From Actinoallomurus liliacearum (GTDB lineage: Bacteria > Actinomycetota > Actinomycetes > Streptosporangiales > Streptosporangiaceae): a stretch of 64,000 nt of DNA. The notes beneath the pieces are model-generated. The model was not told the origin of the DNA, searched no databases, and worked only from the letters and a program-made list of their open reading frames with translations. Numbering within the stretch: position 1 is the stretch's first letter; every line of letters begins with the position of its first letter. A program made the translations under genes and the position numbers. The stretch lies in NCBI RefSeq assembly GCF_039542035.1, contig NZ_BAABHJ010000040.1, positions 496,001 through 560,000 on the forward strand, given 5' to 3'. Positions 15,817 through 24,908 of the stretch are shown in pieces.

Positions 15817-18465
15817 TCACAGCGCACCCGGGAGCGAGGCCGCGCCGAGCGCGTCGAGCAGGTCCATGACCGGCTGCAGCTTTTCGTACAGCAGCAGGAT
15901 CGGCTCGCCCGGCGCGGAGACGCCGAGCGCGATGCCGACCGCGTCCTTCAGGTCGCCCGCCGGGTGCACGTGGACGTCGGGGCGGGCGTCGACGAGTCCC
16001 CGCCTGATCAGCTCGGCCATCTCGCCGGGCCGCCTGCCGCGCAGGTCCTCGTCCTCGTACACCACCACGCGGCCGAAGGAGCGGGCGACCGCACGGGCGG
16101 TGTCGATGACCAGTTCGTCGCAGCGGTCGCCGGGCAGCGTGACGGCGGCGACGCAGTCCCGCCGCCAGACCCGCCGCATGAGCTCGCCGACGGCGGCCAC
16201 GGCCGCCGGGTTGTGCGCGTAGTCGACGACGATCGGGCGGTCCTCGACCTGGAAGGCGCAGCCGCGGCCCGGGTTCAGGTCGTGCGGTTCGAACGTCCGT
16301 AGTCCCCGCGCGACCAGGTCGACGGGCATGCCGAGGGCGCGCGCCGCCGCGGCGGCCGCGAGCGCGTTGCCGACGACGTGCCGGGCGAGCCCGCCGAACG
16401 ACCCGGCGACGTCCGCGGCCGGCAGGATCTCCGACCGGCCGGCGCCGCTCGCCTCGGTGAGCATGCCGTCCTCGACGAAGTACGCGATCCCGCCCGTCCG
16501 CAGGTGCCGCTCGACGCGCGGCGCGGCCGCGGACATGGCGAAGTAGCGGACGCTGGGCTCGCGGTCCCGTACGCGGGGACGGTCGGCGAGCGCGGCCGTG
16601 CGCGGGTCGTCGGCGTTCAGCACGAGCCGGCCGCCGTGCCGGATCTCCTCGGCGACCAGTGCCTTGATCTCGACGAGGTCGTCGACGGTGGCGATGTCGT
16701 CGACGCCGAGGTGGTCGTCGGTGACGTTGGTGAGGACGGCGACGTCGGCGCGGTCGTAGCCCAGCCCGCGCCGTACGATGCCGCCGCGCGCGGTCTCCAG
16801 CACCGCGGCGTCCACGGTGCGGTCCGCGAGCACCATGGCCGCGGAGAGCGGGCCCGACGCGTCCGCCCGGTAGACGAGCTCCTCGCCGACGTACACGCCG
16901 TCGGTGGTGGTCATCCCGACGCGCCGGCCGTCCTGCGCCAGCAGGTGCGCGATCATCCGTACCGTCGTGGTCTTGCCGTTGGTGCCGGTGACGGCCACGA
17001 TCGGCACCCGCCCGGAGGTGCCGGGCGGATAGAGCCGGTCGATGATCTCCGCGGCGACGTCGCGGGGCCGTCCCTCGTACGGCGCCAGGTGCATGCGCAG
17101 GCCGGGCGACGCGTTCACCTCGATGACGCCGGAGGCGCCGGCGTCCGCCGGGAGCGGCGCGGTGATGTCCGGCAGGCGCAGGTCGATGCCGCAGATGTCG
17201 AGGCCGACGGTCGCCGCGACGCGGCGGCAGAGCCGTACGACGTCGGGGTGGACGCGGTCGGTGACGTCCTTGCTGGTCCCGCCGGTCGACAGGTTGGCGT
17301 TGCGGCGCAGCGTCACGACCTGGCCGGCGTGCGGCACCGAGTCCGGGGCCAGGCCCTGCCGCGCCAGGTGCGCCAGCTCGGTCTCGCCGAGCGTCAGGCG
17401 GGTGAGCGGCCGGTCGTGGCCCTCGCCGCGTGCCGGGTCGGTGTTCGCGACGGCGACGAGGTCCGCGACGGTGGACCGGCCGTCCCCGGTCACCCGCGCG
17501 GGGCTGAGCTCGGCGGCGGCGACCACGCGGTCGCCGACGACGAGCACCCGGTGGTCCCGGCCGGGAACGTAGATCTCGATGAGCGCCTCGCCTCCGTCGG
17601 CGGAGGCCGCGTGGAAGGCGGCGGCGACCTCGTCGGGGTCCGTCAGCTCGATCCAGACGTTCTCCCCCTGGTGGCCGGCGAGCGGCTTGACCACGACGGG
17701 CGCGCCGATCTCCTTGTACGCGGCGATCGCCTCCTCGACGGTCGTCACGACGGTGCCCTCCGGCACCGGCAGCCCGGCGCTCTCCAGGAGCCGCTTGGTG
17801 AGCATCTTGTCGCCGGCGGCCTCGACGCCGATCGCCGAGGTCCGGTCCGTCATCGCCGCCCAGACCGTGCGCCGGTGCCGCCCGTATCCGAGCTGCAGCA
17901 GGTTCAGGTCGTCGACCCGGCGTACGGGGATGCCCCGCCGCCGGGCCGCCGCGGCGAGGGCGGCGGTGCTGACGCCCAGGCTCGTCCGCTCGTGCGTCGC
18001 GGCCAGGGCGGCGAGCTCGGCGTCGAACGCGATGTCCCCGTCCTTCAGCAGGCCGGTCACCGTACGGATGGCGAGGTCGATGAGGTCGCCGACGAGCGGC
18101 GTCTCCGCGGGTTCGTCCGCCGGGCGTTCGAGGATGAGGTCGTAGCGTCCCGGTATCCCGGCCCACACCGTACGGCCGAAGCAGACGTCCCGGCCGATCA
18201 GCGCGGACAGCTCCAGCGTGACGTGCTCGGTGACGTGCCCGAAGTACGTGCCGCGGGCCATCGCGGTCAGCAGCCCGCCGGGCCGGCCGGCGGAGCAGTG
18301 GTGCTCGGCCAGACCGGGGAGCGCGGACACCAGCCGCTCGGCGAAGCCGGGGAAGTCCGTCGTTTCTCGGCCGGTCAGCTCTCCTAAATCGAGCCGGGCG
18401 ATCACCACCGGCTGCGCGATGTAGACGTTGGGACCGTTCAGCCGGCGCAGATGCTCGAGGTGCAT
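15817..18465 (-). CDS. cphA: Cyanophycin synthetase
   Basis: From the ATG at 18465 (GGAG upstream, two bases after the cyanophycinase stop) the protein is 882 residues, the normal size. The N-terminal domain opens with RRLNGPNVYIAQPVV. An ATP-grasp domain occupies about 220-470 (PVVVKPLAGHQGENVWIELT, then VIEVNASPGLRMHLAPYEG). The C-terminal Mur-ligase-like domain begins with the P-loop VTGTNGKTTTVRM near residue 490 and ends with a DYAHNPAAV segment. The enzyme polymerises Asp and Arg without a ribosome into multi-L-arginyl-poly-L-aspartate, an insoluble nitrogen reserve. Translational coupling to the degradative cyanophycinase gives a complete storage and mobilisation operon. Only the upstream start chosen here matches the family N-terminus. 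Confidence 0.96.
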   Translation of the reverse strand: MHLEHLRRLNGPNVYIAQPVVIARLDLGELTGRETTDFPGFAERLVSALPGLAEHHCSAGRPGGLLTAMARGTYFGHVTEHVTLELSALIGRDVCFGRTVWAGIPGRYDLILERPADEPAETPLVGDLIDLAIRTVTGLLKDGDIAFDAELAALAATHERTSLGVSTAALAAAARRRGIPVRRVDDLNLLQLGYGRHRRTVWAAMTDRTSAIGVEAAGDKMLTKRLLESAGLPVPEGTVVTTVEEAIAAYKEIGAPVVVKPLAGHQGENVWIELTDPDEVAAAFHAASADGGEALIEIYVPGRDHRVLVVGDRVVAAAELSPARVTGDGRSTVADLVAVANTDPARGEGHDRPLTRLTLGETELAHLARQGLAPDSVPHAGQVVTLRRNANLSTGGTSKDVTDRVHPDVVRLCRRVAATVGLDICGIDLRLPDITAPLPADAGASGVIEVNASPGLRMHLAPYEGRPRDVAAEIIDRLYPPGTSGRVPIVAVTGTNGKTTTVRMIAHLLAQDGRRVGMTTTDGVYVGEELVYRADASGPLSAAMVLADRTVDAAVLETARGGIVRRGLGYDRADVAVLTNVTDDHLGVDDIATVDDLVEIKALVAEEIRHGGRLVLNADDPRTAALADRPRVRDREPSVRYFAMSAAAPRVERHLRTGGIAYFVEDGMLTEASGAGRSEILPAADVAGSFGGLARHVVGNALAAAAAARALGMPVDLVARGLRTFEPHDLNPGRGCAFQVEDRPIVVDYAHNPAAVAAVGELMRRVWRRDCVAAVTLPGDRCDELVIDTARAVARSFGRVVVYEDEDLRGRRPGEMAELIRRGLVDARPDVHVHPAGDLKDAVGIALGVSAPGEPILLLYEKLQPVMDLLDALGAASLPGAL

Positions 18466-18467
18466 GG

Positions 18468-19298
18468 TCACTCCTCTGCTGCGGGTACGGGGCCGAACCA
18501 CGGTTTGCGCTGTTCCATGTCGAACCAGCAGCCGGCCGGAAGGAGATGGAGACGGACGTCGAAGAGGGCCATCGGGTCGTCGTCGCACTCGGCGTACCCG
18601 ACGGTGGCCTGGTCGGCGTCCACGACGGTCACGACCCCGCTGCCGATCACCTCGAAGCGGCCCTTGCGGACCATGATCGCGGTGTCCTCGTCGATGCCGA
18701 CGCCCAGCCGCAGGGTGTCGAGCGCGATTCCGCTGAGGAGCCGGGGCAGCCGGCCCCGTTCGGCGAAGTGCATGTCGATGAGCACGTCGTCGAGCAGGCC
18801 GAGTCCGGGTCCGATCCGGACCGTGGAGGCGGCCACCTCGTGACCGTCCCCGCCGAGGATCATCCAGCGGCCCATCGCGGTGGCGCCCGCGCTGGTCCCG
18901 GCGATGACGAGCCCGTCGGCCGTGAGACGCTGCCGCAGCAGGGCGTTGGCCTTCGAACCCACGAGGCTGCGGATCCGTGACTGGTCACCGCCGCTGAACA
19001 GCACGCCGGTGGCCCCCCGCAGTACGTCGAGCGACGCCTGGCTGTCGGCGACGGCGCGGTGCGGCAGCCGGAGTTCGGTGACGGATGCGACGCCGAGCCG
19101 ATGGAACACGTCGGCGTACTCGGCCGCGACCTGTTCGGGTTTCTCGGTCGCCGTGGTGACTACCACGATGCGGGATTCATCCGCCCCGGCGAGGGAGACG
19201 AACTCCTTCAGCGGCCCGGTACCGCAGGTGCGGTTCTCCGCGCCGCCGATGACGAGGAGCCGGCCGTCGCGGCGTCCCTCCTCCGTTATGTCGGTCAC
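18468..19298 (-). CDS. cphB: Cyanophycinase
   Basis: This 276-residue S51-type serine peptidase has the nucleophile elbow GTSAGATAMG, the N-terminal LLVIGGAENR strand and the substrate-pocket segment VLFSGGDQSRI, all typical of cyanophycinase. It releases beta-Asp-Arg dipeptides from cyanophycin. It is the first gene of a two-gene operon; its stop is two bases before the cphA start. Within the window there is no isoaspartyl dipeptidase, which would finish the breakdown. A peptidase E-like role is possible, but the adjacency to cphA makes cyanophycinase much more likely. Confidence 0.95.
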   Translation of the reverse strand: MTDITEEGRRDGRLLVIGGAENRTCGTGPLKEFVSLAGADESRIVVVTTATEKPEQVAAEYADVFHRLGVASVTELRLPHRAVADSQASLDVLRGATGVLFSGGDQSRIRSLVGSKANALLRQRLTADGLVIAGTSAGATAMGRWMILGGDGHEVAASTVRIGPGLGLLDDVLIDMHFAERGRLPRLLSGIALDTLRLGVGIDEDTAIMVRKGRFEVIGSGVVTVVDADQATVGYAECDDDPMALFDVRLHLLPAGCWFDMEQRKPWFGPVPAAEE

Positions 19299-19978
19299 GA
19301 CAGCTAGTTACCCTAATGTCACCTCAAGTAGTCAGATGAATCGTGACACGGTCGTACGCGCGCCCGCGGCGGGGCGGGTGGTCCAGGGCGGTCCTCGCCG
19401 GACGGCGGAGATCCCCTGCCACCCGACGCCCGGGCCGCCATCGGCCTGAGGGAACCGGCCGCCGTCCCGCCGGTCTCCGTGGTTCTCCGACGGGCGCGAC
19501 GTTTCGGACCGGAATCGCGGGGCCGGCGGAATGGCGCCCGGAGCGCGATGAGGCGGCGGGCGAGAAGTCCGCCAGCACGAGAGTGTCGGTGCCGCGCGGT
19601 AGGGTCACGAATAATCGCCCTAAAGACCGCAAAAACTGGACTTATGCGTAACGCCGTTCGCCGCACCGACCGCCATGGGTCTCTCCCGCCGAGCCCCCTG
19701 GCCCCTCCCCGTCGCCGGTTACGACTCGCTGAACTGGTCGAACGGCTCAGGCGGCCTGCGTGATCCGACAGATCCACTACCTCTGAGGTAAGGGTTGTCT
19801 TACCCGCAGGATCTTTCGTCGCCGTTCCCGCGTCTAAGGTTCGCTGGATTCAGCGGTCACCGGAAGGACGTGGGGAAGGTACCGAAAAAGAGAGGCGCTG
19901 GTCATCCTCCGAGAGGCACACTCTCTCCGCAAGTGGAGCGAATGGGGGCGCGTAGCCCGGTTTGCTTTGGAGGTGTCC
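19299..19978. other. Gene-free divergent spacer
   Basis: These 680 bases lie between the leftward cyanophycin operon and the rightward cyclase-like gene. Short frames are present, but none has a ribosome-binding site with sensible protein content. Both promoters should lie here. A less G/C-rich patch around 19300-19345, next to the cphB start, is the likeliest promoter for the cyanophycin operon. Confidence 0.5.
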
Positions 19979-20674
19979 ATGCCGCTCAAGGACGTTTATG
20001 CTGACGTTCGCCTTACCTACCGCCTTGTCCTGGCGGTCGATGTCGAGAAATACAGCACGCGCGACGCGCGCGGCCAGCTTCGGGCCCAGACCGATCTGCG
20101 CAACATCCTCAGCCTGGCCGCGCAGGACGTCGGCCTCGACCGTAGCCTCTGGTACGAACAGGTCAGCGGCGACGGCGAGCTCGCGGTGCTTCCCGAAGAC
20201 GTCGACGTCTCCCTCGTCGTCGGTGACTTCACCCGCCGGCTCGAGGCCATCCTCGGCGAGTTCAACCGGGAGCGCGGCGGCGGCGGCGGGCGGCTGCGGC
20301 TGCGCGTCGCGCTGCACCACGGCACTCTCACCCCGGGGCCGTTCGGCCCGGCGGGTGACGCCCCCATCGTCGTCAGCCGGCTGCTCAACGCCAAGCCGCT
20401 GCGCCGCCTGCTCGCCGACCAGCAGCACCGGGACGTCGCACTGATCGTGTCGCAGACGCTGTTCCAGGACGTCGTCCGTACCGGCTTCTGCTGCCTCGAC
20501 CCGTGCGACTTCGAGCCGGTCCGGGTGAACGCCAAGGGCGTGCTCTACCACGGCTTCGTGCAGCGGCGCGCGGCCGAGGTGGAGATCGTCCAGCCGGTGC
20601 TGCGGGCGGTCGGCGAGGCCGGCGGCGCGATCCACGGCGCGAACCTCGTCGCCCTGCCGGGCGGCCGGGGCTGA
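19979..20674 (+). CDS. Short class III nucleotidyl cyclase-like protein
   Basis: The ATG at 19979 is preceded by GGAGGT at ideal spacing and gives 231 residues. The pattern is that of a class III cyclase core: YRLVLAVDVEKYS supplies the first metal-binding Asp, VSGDGELAVLP the second, and a beta strand LRLRVALHHG closes the first half. The segment SRLLNAKPLRRLL and a later VSQTLFQDVVR match small actinobacterial cyclase-like proteins usually called hypothetical. No HAMP, membrane or receiver domain is attached. Both catalytic Asp are present, so cNMP synthesis is plausible but unproven; such stand-alone domains may also serve as regulators in conflict or signalling modules. Confidence 0.75.
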   Translation: MPLKDVYADVRLTYRLVLAVDVEKYSTRDARGQLRAQTDLRNILSLAAQDVGLDRSLWYEQVSGDGELAVLPEDVDVSLVVGDFTRRLEAILGEFNRERGGGGGRLRLRVALHHGTLTPGPFGPAGDAPIVVSRLLNAKPLRRLLADQQHRDVALIVSQTLFQDVVRTGFCCLDPCDFEPVRVNAKGVLYHGFVQRRAAEVEIVQPVLRAVGEAGGAIHGANLVALPGGRG

Positions 20675-20699
20675 CGACGGCGGCACGGCACCTCCGTGA

Positions 20700-21923
20700 T
20701 CAGAGAAGCGAGAAGTCCCAGGAGACGGTGACCGCGGTGGAACGGCCTCCGCCGTCGGTCACCGTCACCGTGGTCTGGCCGGGCAGGACGATGCCCTTCC
20801 GGTCCAGGATGACCTGGAGCGTGGCGTGCTCGCCGGCCGCGATCGCGCCGCTCGCGTTGGACAGGACGATGCTCGGATCGGCGCTGGCCGCGGTCCAGTC
20901 GACGCTGCCGTCCTTGGCGGTGAGATCGACCTCGCCGGTCTTGCTCGAGGACTGGATGTGAACCGCGAGGGGCGCCACCTCGAGGACGCCCTTGGGCGGC
21001 TTCGGCGACTTCGGAGGCGGTGCCGGTTTCGTCGGACGGGTCGACGGGATGAGCTGCGGACCGGTGTTGGGCGGCGCCTGGCCACGGGAGGGCGAGGAGA
21101 CCGGGGGCCGGGTCAGGATCGGCCCATCGGAGGGAGACGCCGTCCGGGAGGTCGGCGTCTTCGAGTGCGGCTTACCCCCGCCGGGCCATTGCAGGTCCGG
21201 AACCGGCACGTTCGGGCCGATGAACATCATCACGGCGACGGCGGTCGCCAGCGCCGCCACCGATCCACCGCTGGCGAACGCCCAGCGCCGCGCCAGCCGG
21301 GACGGCGCGTCGGGCTGCCGGGGCATCCCCTCGGCGGTCAGGGCGCCGCCGCGCGCGGCGATCTCCGTCCGGTACCCGGCGAGTTCCGGGTCGGTCCCGG
21401 CGTGCAGCACCCGATGGCGGAGCGCGGGAGGCGGTTCGGGCACCGGGACCGCCGCCACGATCGTCTCGGCGTCGGGAGACAGCTGGTCGGCCCGGTGCAG
21501 CCGCCGCTGGGCCCGTAGCGTCGTGACCCCGAGGGTCGCGGCCAGGTCCTCGCCGGTCAGATCGTGCCGGTGAACGAGGAAAAGGATCTCCCGGTAGAAG
21601 AAGTCCAGCCGGGCGAACGCCTCGTCGTCCGCCATGGCGGCGGGCCGCTTGCGGAGGAGGCAACGCCGCCGCGCCGCGGCGTACAGCCAGGCGCGGAGCC
21701 GCTCGCGTTCCCGCAGCCGCGGGGCGCGGCGCGACGCGTCGATGAAGGTGTCGTGCACGACGTCCTCGGCGGCCTTGAGGTCACCGAGGAGCGCCGCACA
21801 GTAGTCGTACAGCCGCTCGGCGTAAACGTCGTACAGCGTCGCCAGGGCCTCTTCGTCCCCCTCGTGCAGCGCCTTGACCAGGCGTCTGTCGGCGGTGGGG
21901 GCGAACGCTGACCACCTTGCCAT
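20700..21923 (-). CDS. ECF sigma factor fused to membrane anchor and ectodomain
   Basis: This 407-residue protein has sigma region 2 at about 15-85 (LVKALHEGDEEALATLYDVYAERLYDYCAALLGD, then DVVHDTFIDASRRA) and a reduced region 4 (HDLTGEDLAATLGVTTLRAQRRLHRA, about 125-150). A linker follows, then one transmembrane helix near 225-245 (SVAALATAVAVMMFIG), a Pro/Ser/Lys-rich stalk and an about 95-residue C-terminal beta-sandwich-like domain (VDLTAKDGSVDWTA...GQTTVTVTDGGG). It looks like a sigma factor and its membrane-bound regulator in one polypeptide, so it should be tethered and released by a signal or proteolysis. Membrane-fused ECF groups are known in Actinobacteria. No separate anti-sigma gene is adjacent. 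Confidence 0.88.
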   Translation of the reverse strand: MARWSAFAPTADRRLVKALHEGDEEALATLYDVYAERLYDYCAALLGDLKAAEDVVHDTFIDASRRAPRLRERERLRAWLYAAARRRCLLRKRPAAMADDEAFARLDFFYREILFLVHRHDLTGEDLAATLGVTTLRAQRRLHRADQLSPDAETIVAAVPVPEPPPALRHRVLHAGTDPELAGYRTEIAARGGALTAEGMPRQPDAPSRLARRWAFASGGSVAALATAVAVMMFIGPNVPVPDLQWPGGGKPHSKTPTSRTASPSDGPILTRPPVSSPSRGQAPPNTGPQLIPSTRPTKPAPPPKSPKPPKGVLEVAPLAVHIQSSSKTGEVDLTAKDGSVDWTAASADPSIVLSNASGAIAAGEHATLQVILDRKGIVLPGQTTVTVTDGGGRSTAVTVSWDFSLL

Positions 21924-22156
21924 GCACGTGCTCCAGGTATCGGACGGCGCGGCTCTGTTTACACCAGTGTCAAGGATAGGTCACAAGATCACCCGAATTA
22001 CCGCAAAAGCCGTGGCCTCGATCCATTGTGCGGTACGGCGGACTCGAACGTTCCTCACATTTCGGGAAAACCGTGTCACATGCCACAATCCCCCTGCGTG
22101 GTGGCTGATCGACGAGCGCGCCCCGTACGCGGCGGCACCGTACGACAGGGGGTTCG

Positions 22157-23572
22157 ATGAGGAGATCACTCCGACGGGTCTGGGCCGTCCTGGCGGCATT
22201 CGGCGTACTGACCGGCACGGGCGGAGCCGCTGCCGCGACGACGCCGTCGCCCCGCGCGACCGCCGTCCCGACCGGCGTCGTCTTCAGTACCCCGTCCGGG
22301 ACCCGCGCCCAGCAGGACGCCGTCGAAAACCGGTTGATCCAGCTGGTCAACGGGGCGGCCCGCGGCTCGACCGTCCAACTGGCGATCTACTTCCTGCGCG
22401 ACGGCGCCCTCGTCGACGCCCTGATCAACGCGCACCGCGCGCGGAACGTCGGCGTCAAGGTCGTCGTCGACGAACGCAACACCTGGGAGCCGCCCCGGGA
22501 CACACCGCTGCAGCCCGGGCAGGTCCGCGTCCGCAACGCCGGCGTCGTGAAGCTGGAGAAGGCGCTCGGCACCAAGATCACCGCACGGTCGTTCCTGCGC
22601 GTCTGCAGCCCCGACGGCGCCTGCATCGGCACCAAGGGCTCCCCGAAGAACCACAACAAGTTCTATCTGTTCTCCGACACCCTCGGCACGAAGAACGTCG
22701 TGGTGCAGGGCTCGGGCAACATCAGCCCGAACACCCGCCTCACCAACTTCAACGAGGCCGTCACCTTCCCCGGCAACAGCGCGCTGTACGGCGCCTACCA
22801 GCGCTACTTCAACGACCTCGCGGCGATGCGCAAGAACGCGAACTACTACCGGACGTACAACGCCGGCGCCGTCAAGACCTTCTTCTATCCCCGCCGGGGC
22901 GCCACCCCGTGGGAGGCGGCCACCGACGACGTGTACCAGATCCTCAAGAACGTCAAGTGCACCGGCAACAAGAAGGTCGGCACCTCGGACCACCGGACGA
23001 TCGTCCGGGTCAACATGTTCGAGCTGAACCGCGCGGACGTGGCGCACAAGCTCTTCGACCTGGACGCCAAGGGCTGTTACGTCGAGCTGATCTACTCGGC
23101 GATGAGCCGGACCGCCGAGAACATCCTCACCGCGAAGGCCGGGAAGTACCACGGCCCGGTGCTGCGCTGCTCCAAGTTCACCTACCCGGTCCGCGACGAC
23201 AAGGGCCGGCCCGTCCTCGACCCGAACGGCAAGCAGAAGACCCAGGGCGCCTTCACCCACGACAAGTACCTTCTGATCGAAGGCGTGTACTACGGGCAGA
23301 AGGACAAGAAGATCATCCTGGCCGGCAGCCACAACTTCAGCTACAGCGCGCTCCGCGAGAACGACGAGACGCTCCTGCGGATCGACAGCCCGGCGCTGTA
23401 CAACGCGTACCGCGCCGGCTTCGACGGCGTCCGCGCCCAGATGACGAAGTACCACTCCGCGCCCATCGCCGGCTGCCACTCGCCGAGCGAGGACCTCCAG
23501 GCCCGTACGTACCTGCCCAAGCCTGCGGAACAGGAGCTCGAACGCGAGCTACAGGACGAGTACGAGAACTGA
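22157..23572 (+). CDS. Secreted phospholipase D-like protein
   Basis: This 471-residue protein has a clear signal peptide (residues 1-29). Two HKD-type half-sites are present: HNKFYLFSDTLGTKNVVVQGSGN (about 172-195) and HDKYLLIEG...IILAGSHNFS (about 370-400). They share the HxK...GSxN pattern of the phospholipase D superfamily. Such secreted enzymes hydrolyse phosphodiesters of phospholipids or act as nucleases. The first site is HNK and the second HDK, and neither is followed by the classical four-residue-spaced Asp. The protein runs convergently into the LuxR gene and appears monocistronic. Confidence 0.88.
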   Translation: MRRSLRRVWAVLAAFGVLTGTGGAAAATTPSPRATAVPTGVVFSTPSGTRAQQDAVENRLIQLVNGAARGSTVQLAIYFLRDGALVDALINAHRARNVGVKVVVDERNTWEPPRDTPLQPGQVRVRNAGVVKLEKALGTKITARSFLRVCSPDGACIGTKGSPKNHNKFYLFSDTLGTKNVVVQGSGNISPNTRLTNFNEAVTFPGNSALYGAYQRYFNDLAAMRKNANYYRTYNAGAVKTFFYPRRGATPWEAATDDVYQILKNVKCTGNKKVGTSDHRTIVRVNMFELNRADVAHKLFDLDAKGCYVELIYSAMSRTAENILTAKAGKYHGPVLRCSKFTYPVRDDKGRPVLDPNGKQKTQGAFTHDKYLLIEGVYYGQKDKKIILAGSHNFSYSALRENDETLLRIDSPALYNAYRAGFDGVRAQMTKYHSAPIAGCHSPSEDLQARTYLPKPAEQELERELQDEYEN

Positions 23573-23643
23573 CGGCGCGCACCGGAGCGGACGGCCGAGT
23601 GCCGTACCCGCTGTCGCCAAGGTCGGCCGCCGGCTGAATTCCG

Positions 23644-24798
23644 TCAGTGGTCCACGCCGTTGATGAGCCTGCCGTCCGTCGACAGCGGCGGATCCGCGAG
23701 CTGCGGGAAGTAATGGCGGAAGAACAGATTCGCGGTGAGCTCCCGGCGGCTGCGCACACCGGCCTTGTCGAAAACCGACTTCAGATGATCCTGCACCGTG
23801 TACGGAGAAAGGTGCAGGCGCCGCGCGATCTCATTGGTCGAACTGCCCCGGAGCACATGCTGGGTTATCTGGCGTTCCCGGGTGGACAATCCGTAGACGT
23901 CGAGAACGATGGCCGTGAGGTCTCTCGCCTCCGCGGGCGCGATGGAAATGGCGGTCGCGGGCTCGCCGCCCTGGTCGACCGTCCAGGCGTGCAACGTCAG
24001 CCAGCGGCCCGAGCCGATGGGGGCACGGGAGCGCACCGGCGTGCCGGGCGTCGCCGTACGGGCGCGCGTGGCCAGCGCCTGCACGGCGTAGGGGCATTCG
24101 CCGTCGTCGACCGACCCGCTCTCCTGGAGCCGGCCGACCCAGTGCCGGGCGGTGTCCGAGAGCGACCGGATCCGCAGGTCGGCATCGAGCATGATCAGCC
24201 CGGGAGCGTCGGGCAGGTCCCCCCGGTCGAGGCCCGACAGGAGCAGCGAACGCCGCAGCGCGTCCGAGGCGGGCCGGCTGAGAGCCTCCGCCAGCGCCAC
24301 GTCACCCGCGTCGAACGGCCGGCTGCCCGCACCACGGCACAGGACCAGCAGCCCCCAGACCCGATCGCCGTCCCGGAGCATCACCCGTAGCTCGTCCGCG
24401 AGCCCCAGCGGTTCGAGGATCTCCCGGTAGTACTTGCTGGTCCCCAGGTCATGGTGGGTGGACTCGCTCAGCACGCTGACCCGGGCGGCCCGCTGGGCGA
24501 GCGCGCGAACGTTGTCGACGTCGTCCTGCTCGACGTGCTCGATCTGGAAGAGACGACCCATGTACTCCGGCGGGAAGCCATGGGTGTGCTCGCCGCCGGT
24601 GTCCAGCATCGTCGACGGGTCGAGCAGCACCCCGCACCACACGTCCGCCGGCATGACCTCCGCCAGCGCCCCGACGGCGTGATCGATGATTTCGACGGCC
24701 CCGATATCGGACCGAAGCTTCAACTGAAATCGCCGGACCGAATCAGCTAATGCTCGATCCGAGCGCCCTTTTGCCACGGTCGCATTGTAGTCAGCCAT
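23644..24798 (-). CDS. LuxR-family regulator with GAF-like sensor domain
   Basis: The ATG at 24798 gives 384 residues. The frame is open for another 50 residues upstream, but that part looks noncoding. Residues about 15-190 form a GAF-like sensor (VWGLLVLCRGAGSRPFDAGDVALAEAL). A PAS-like segment follows (PGLIMLDADLRIRSLSDTARHWVG), and the C-terminus is a LuxR helix-turn-helix (LSTRERQITQHVLRGSSTNEIARRLHLSPYTVQDHLKSVFDKAG). The layout matches a common actinobacterial group of sensor-fused LuxR regulators. It lies 110 bp from, and divergent to, the proline/serine-rich membrane protein gene, which may be a target. Confidence 0.9.
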   Translation of the reverse strand: MADYNATVAKGRSDRALADSVRRFQLKLRSDIGAVEIIDHAVGALAEVMPADVWCGVLLDPSTMLDTGGEHTHGFPPEYMGRLFQIEHVEQDDVDNVRALAQRAARVSVLSESTHHDLGTSKYYREILEPLGLADELRVMLRDGDRVWGLLVLCRGAGSRPFDAGDVALAEALSRPASDALRRSLLLSGLDRGDLPDAPGLIMLDADLRIRSLSDTARHWVGRLQESGSVDDGECPYAVQALATRARTATPGTPVRSRAPIGSGRWLTLHAWTVDQGGEPATAISIAPAEARDLTAIVLDVYGLSTRERQITQHVLRGSSTNEIARRLHLSPYTVQDHLKSVFDKAGVRSRRELTANLFFRHYFPQLADPPLSTDGRLINGVDH

Positions 24799-24908
24799 CC
24801 CATAAATCTGGGATAGCCCTGCTTTCTGCCGCGAACCTACCCTCGACATCAATGGGGGTGAGATCAAACGATCTCTCTCGGGTGGGTTTCCGAAAAGAGG
24901 AATGTCGT

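Noticed and set aside
15740..18387. Very long open frames on both strands across the cphA gene (for example 15740-18166 and 16378-18387)
   Set aside because: They are Arg/Gly/Ala-rich shadow frames caused by high GC; cphA has complete motifs and a proper start.
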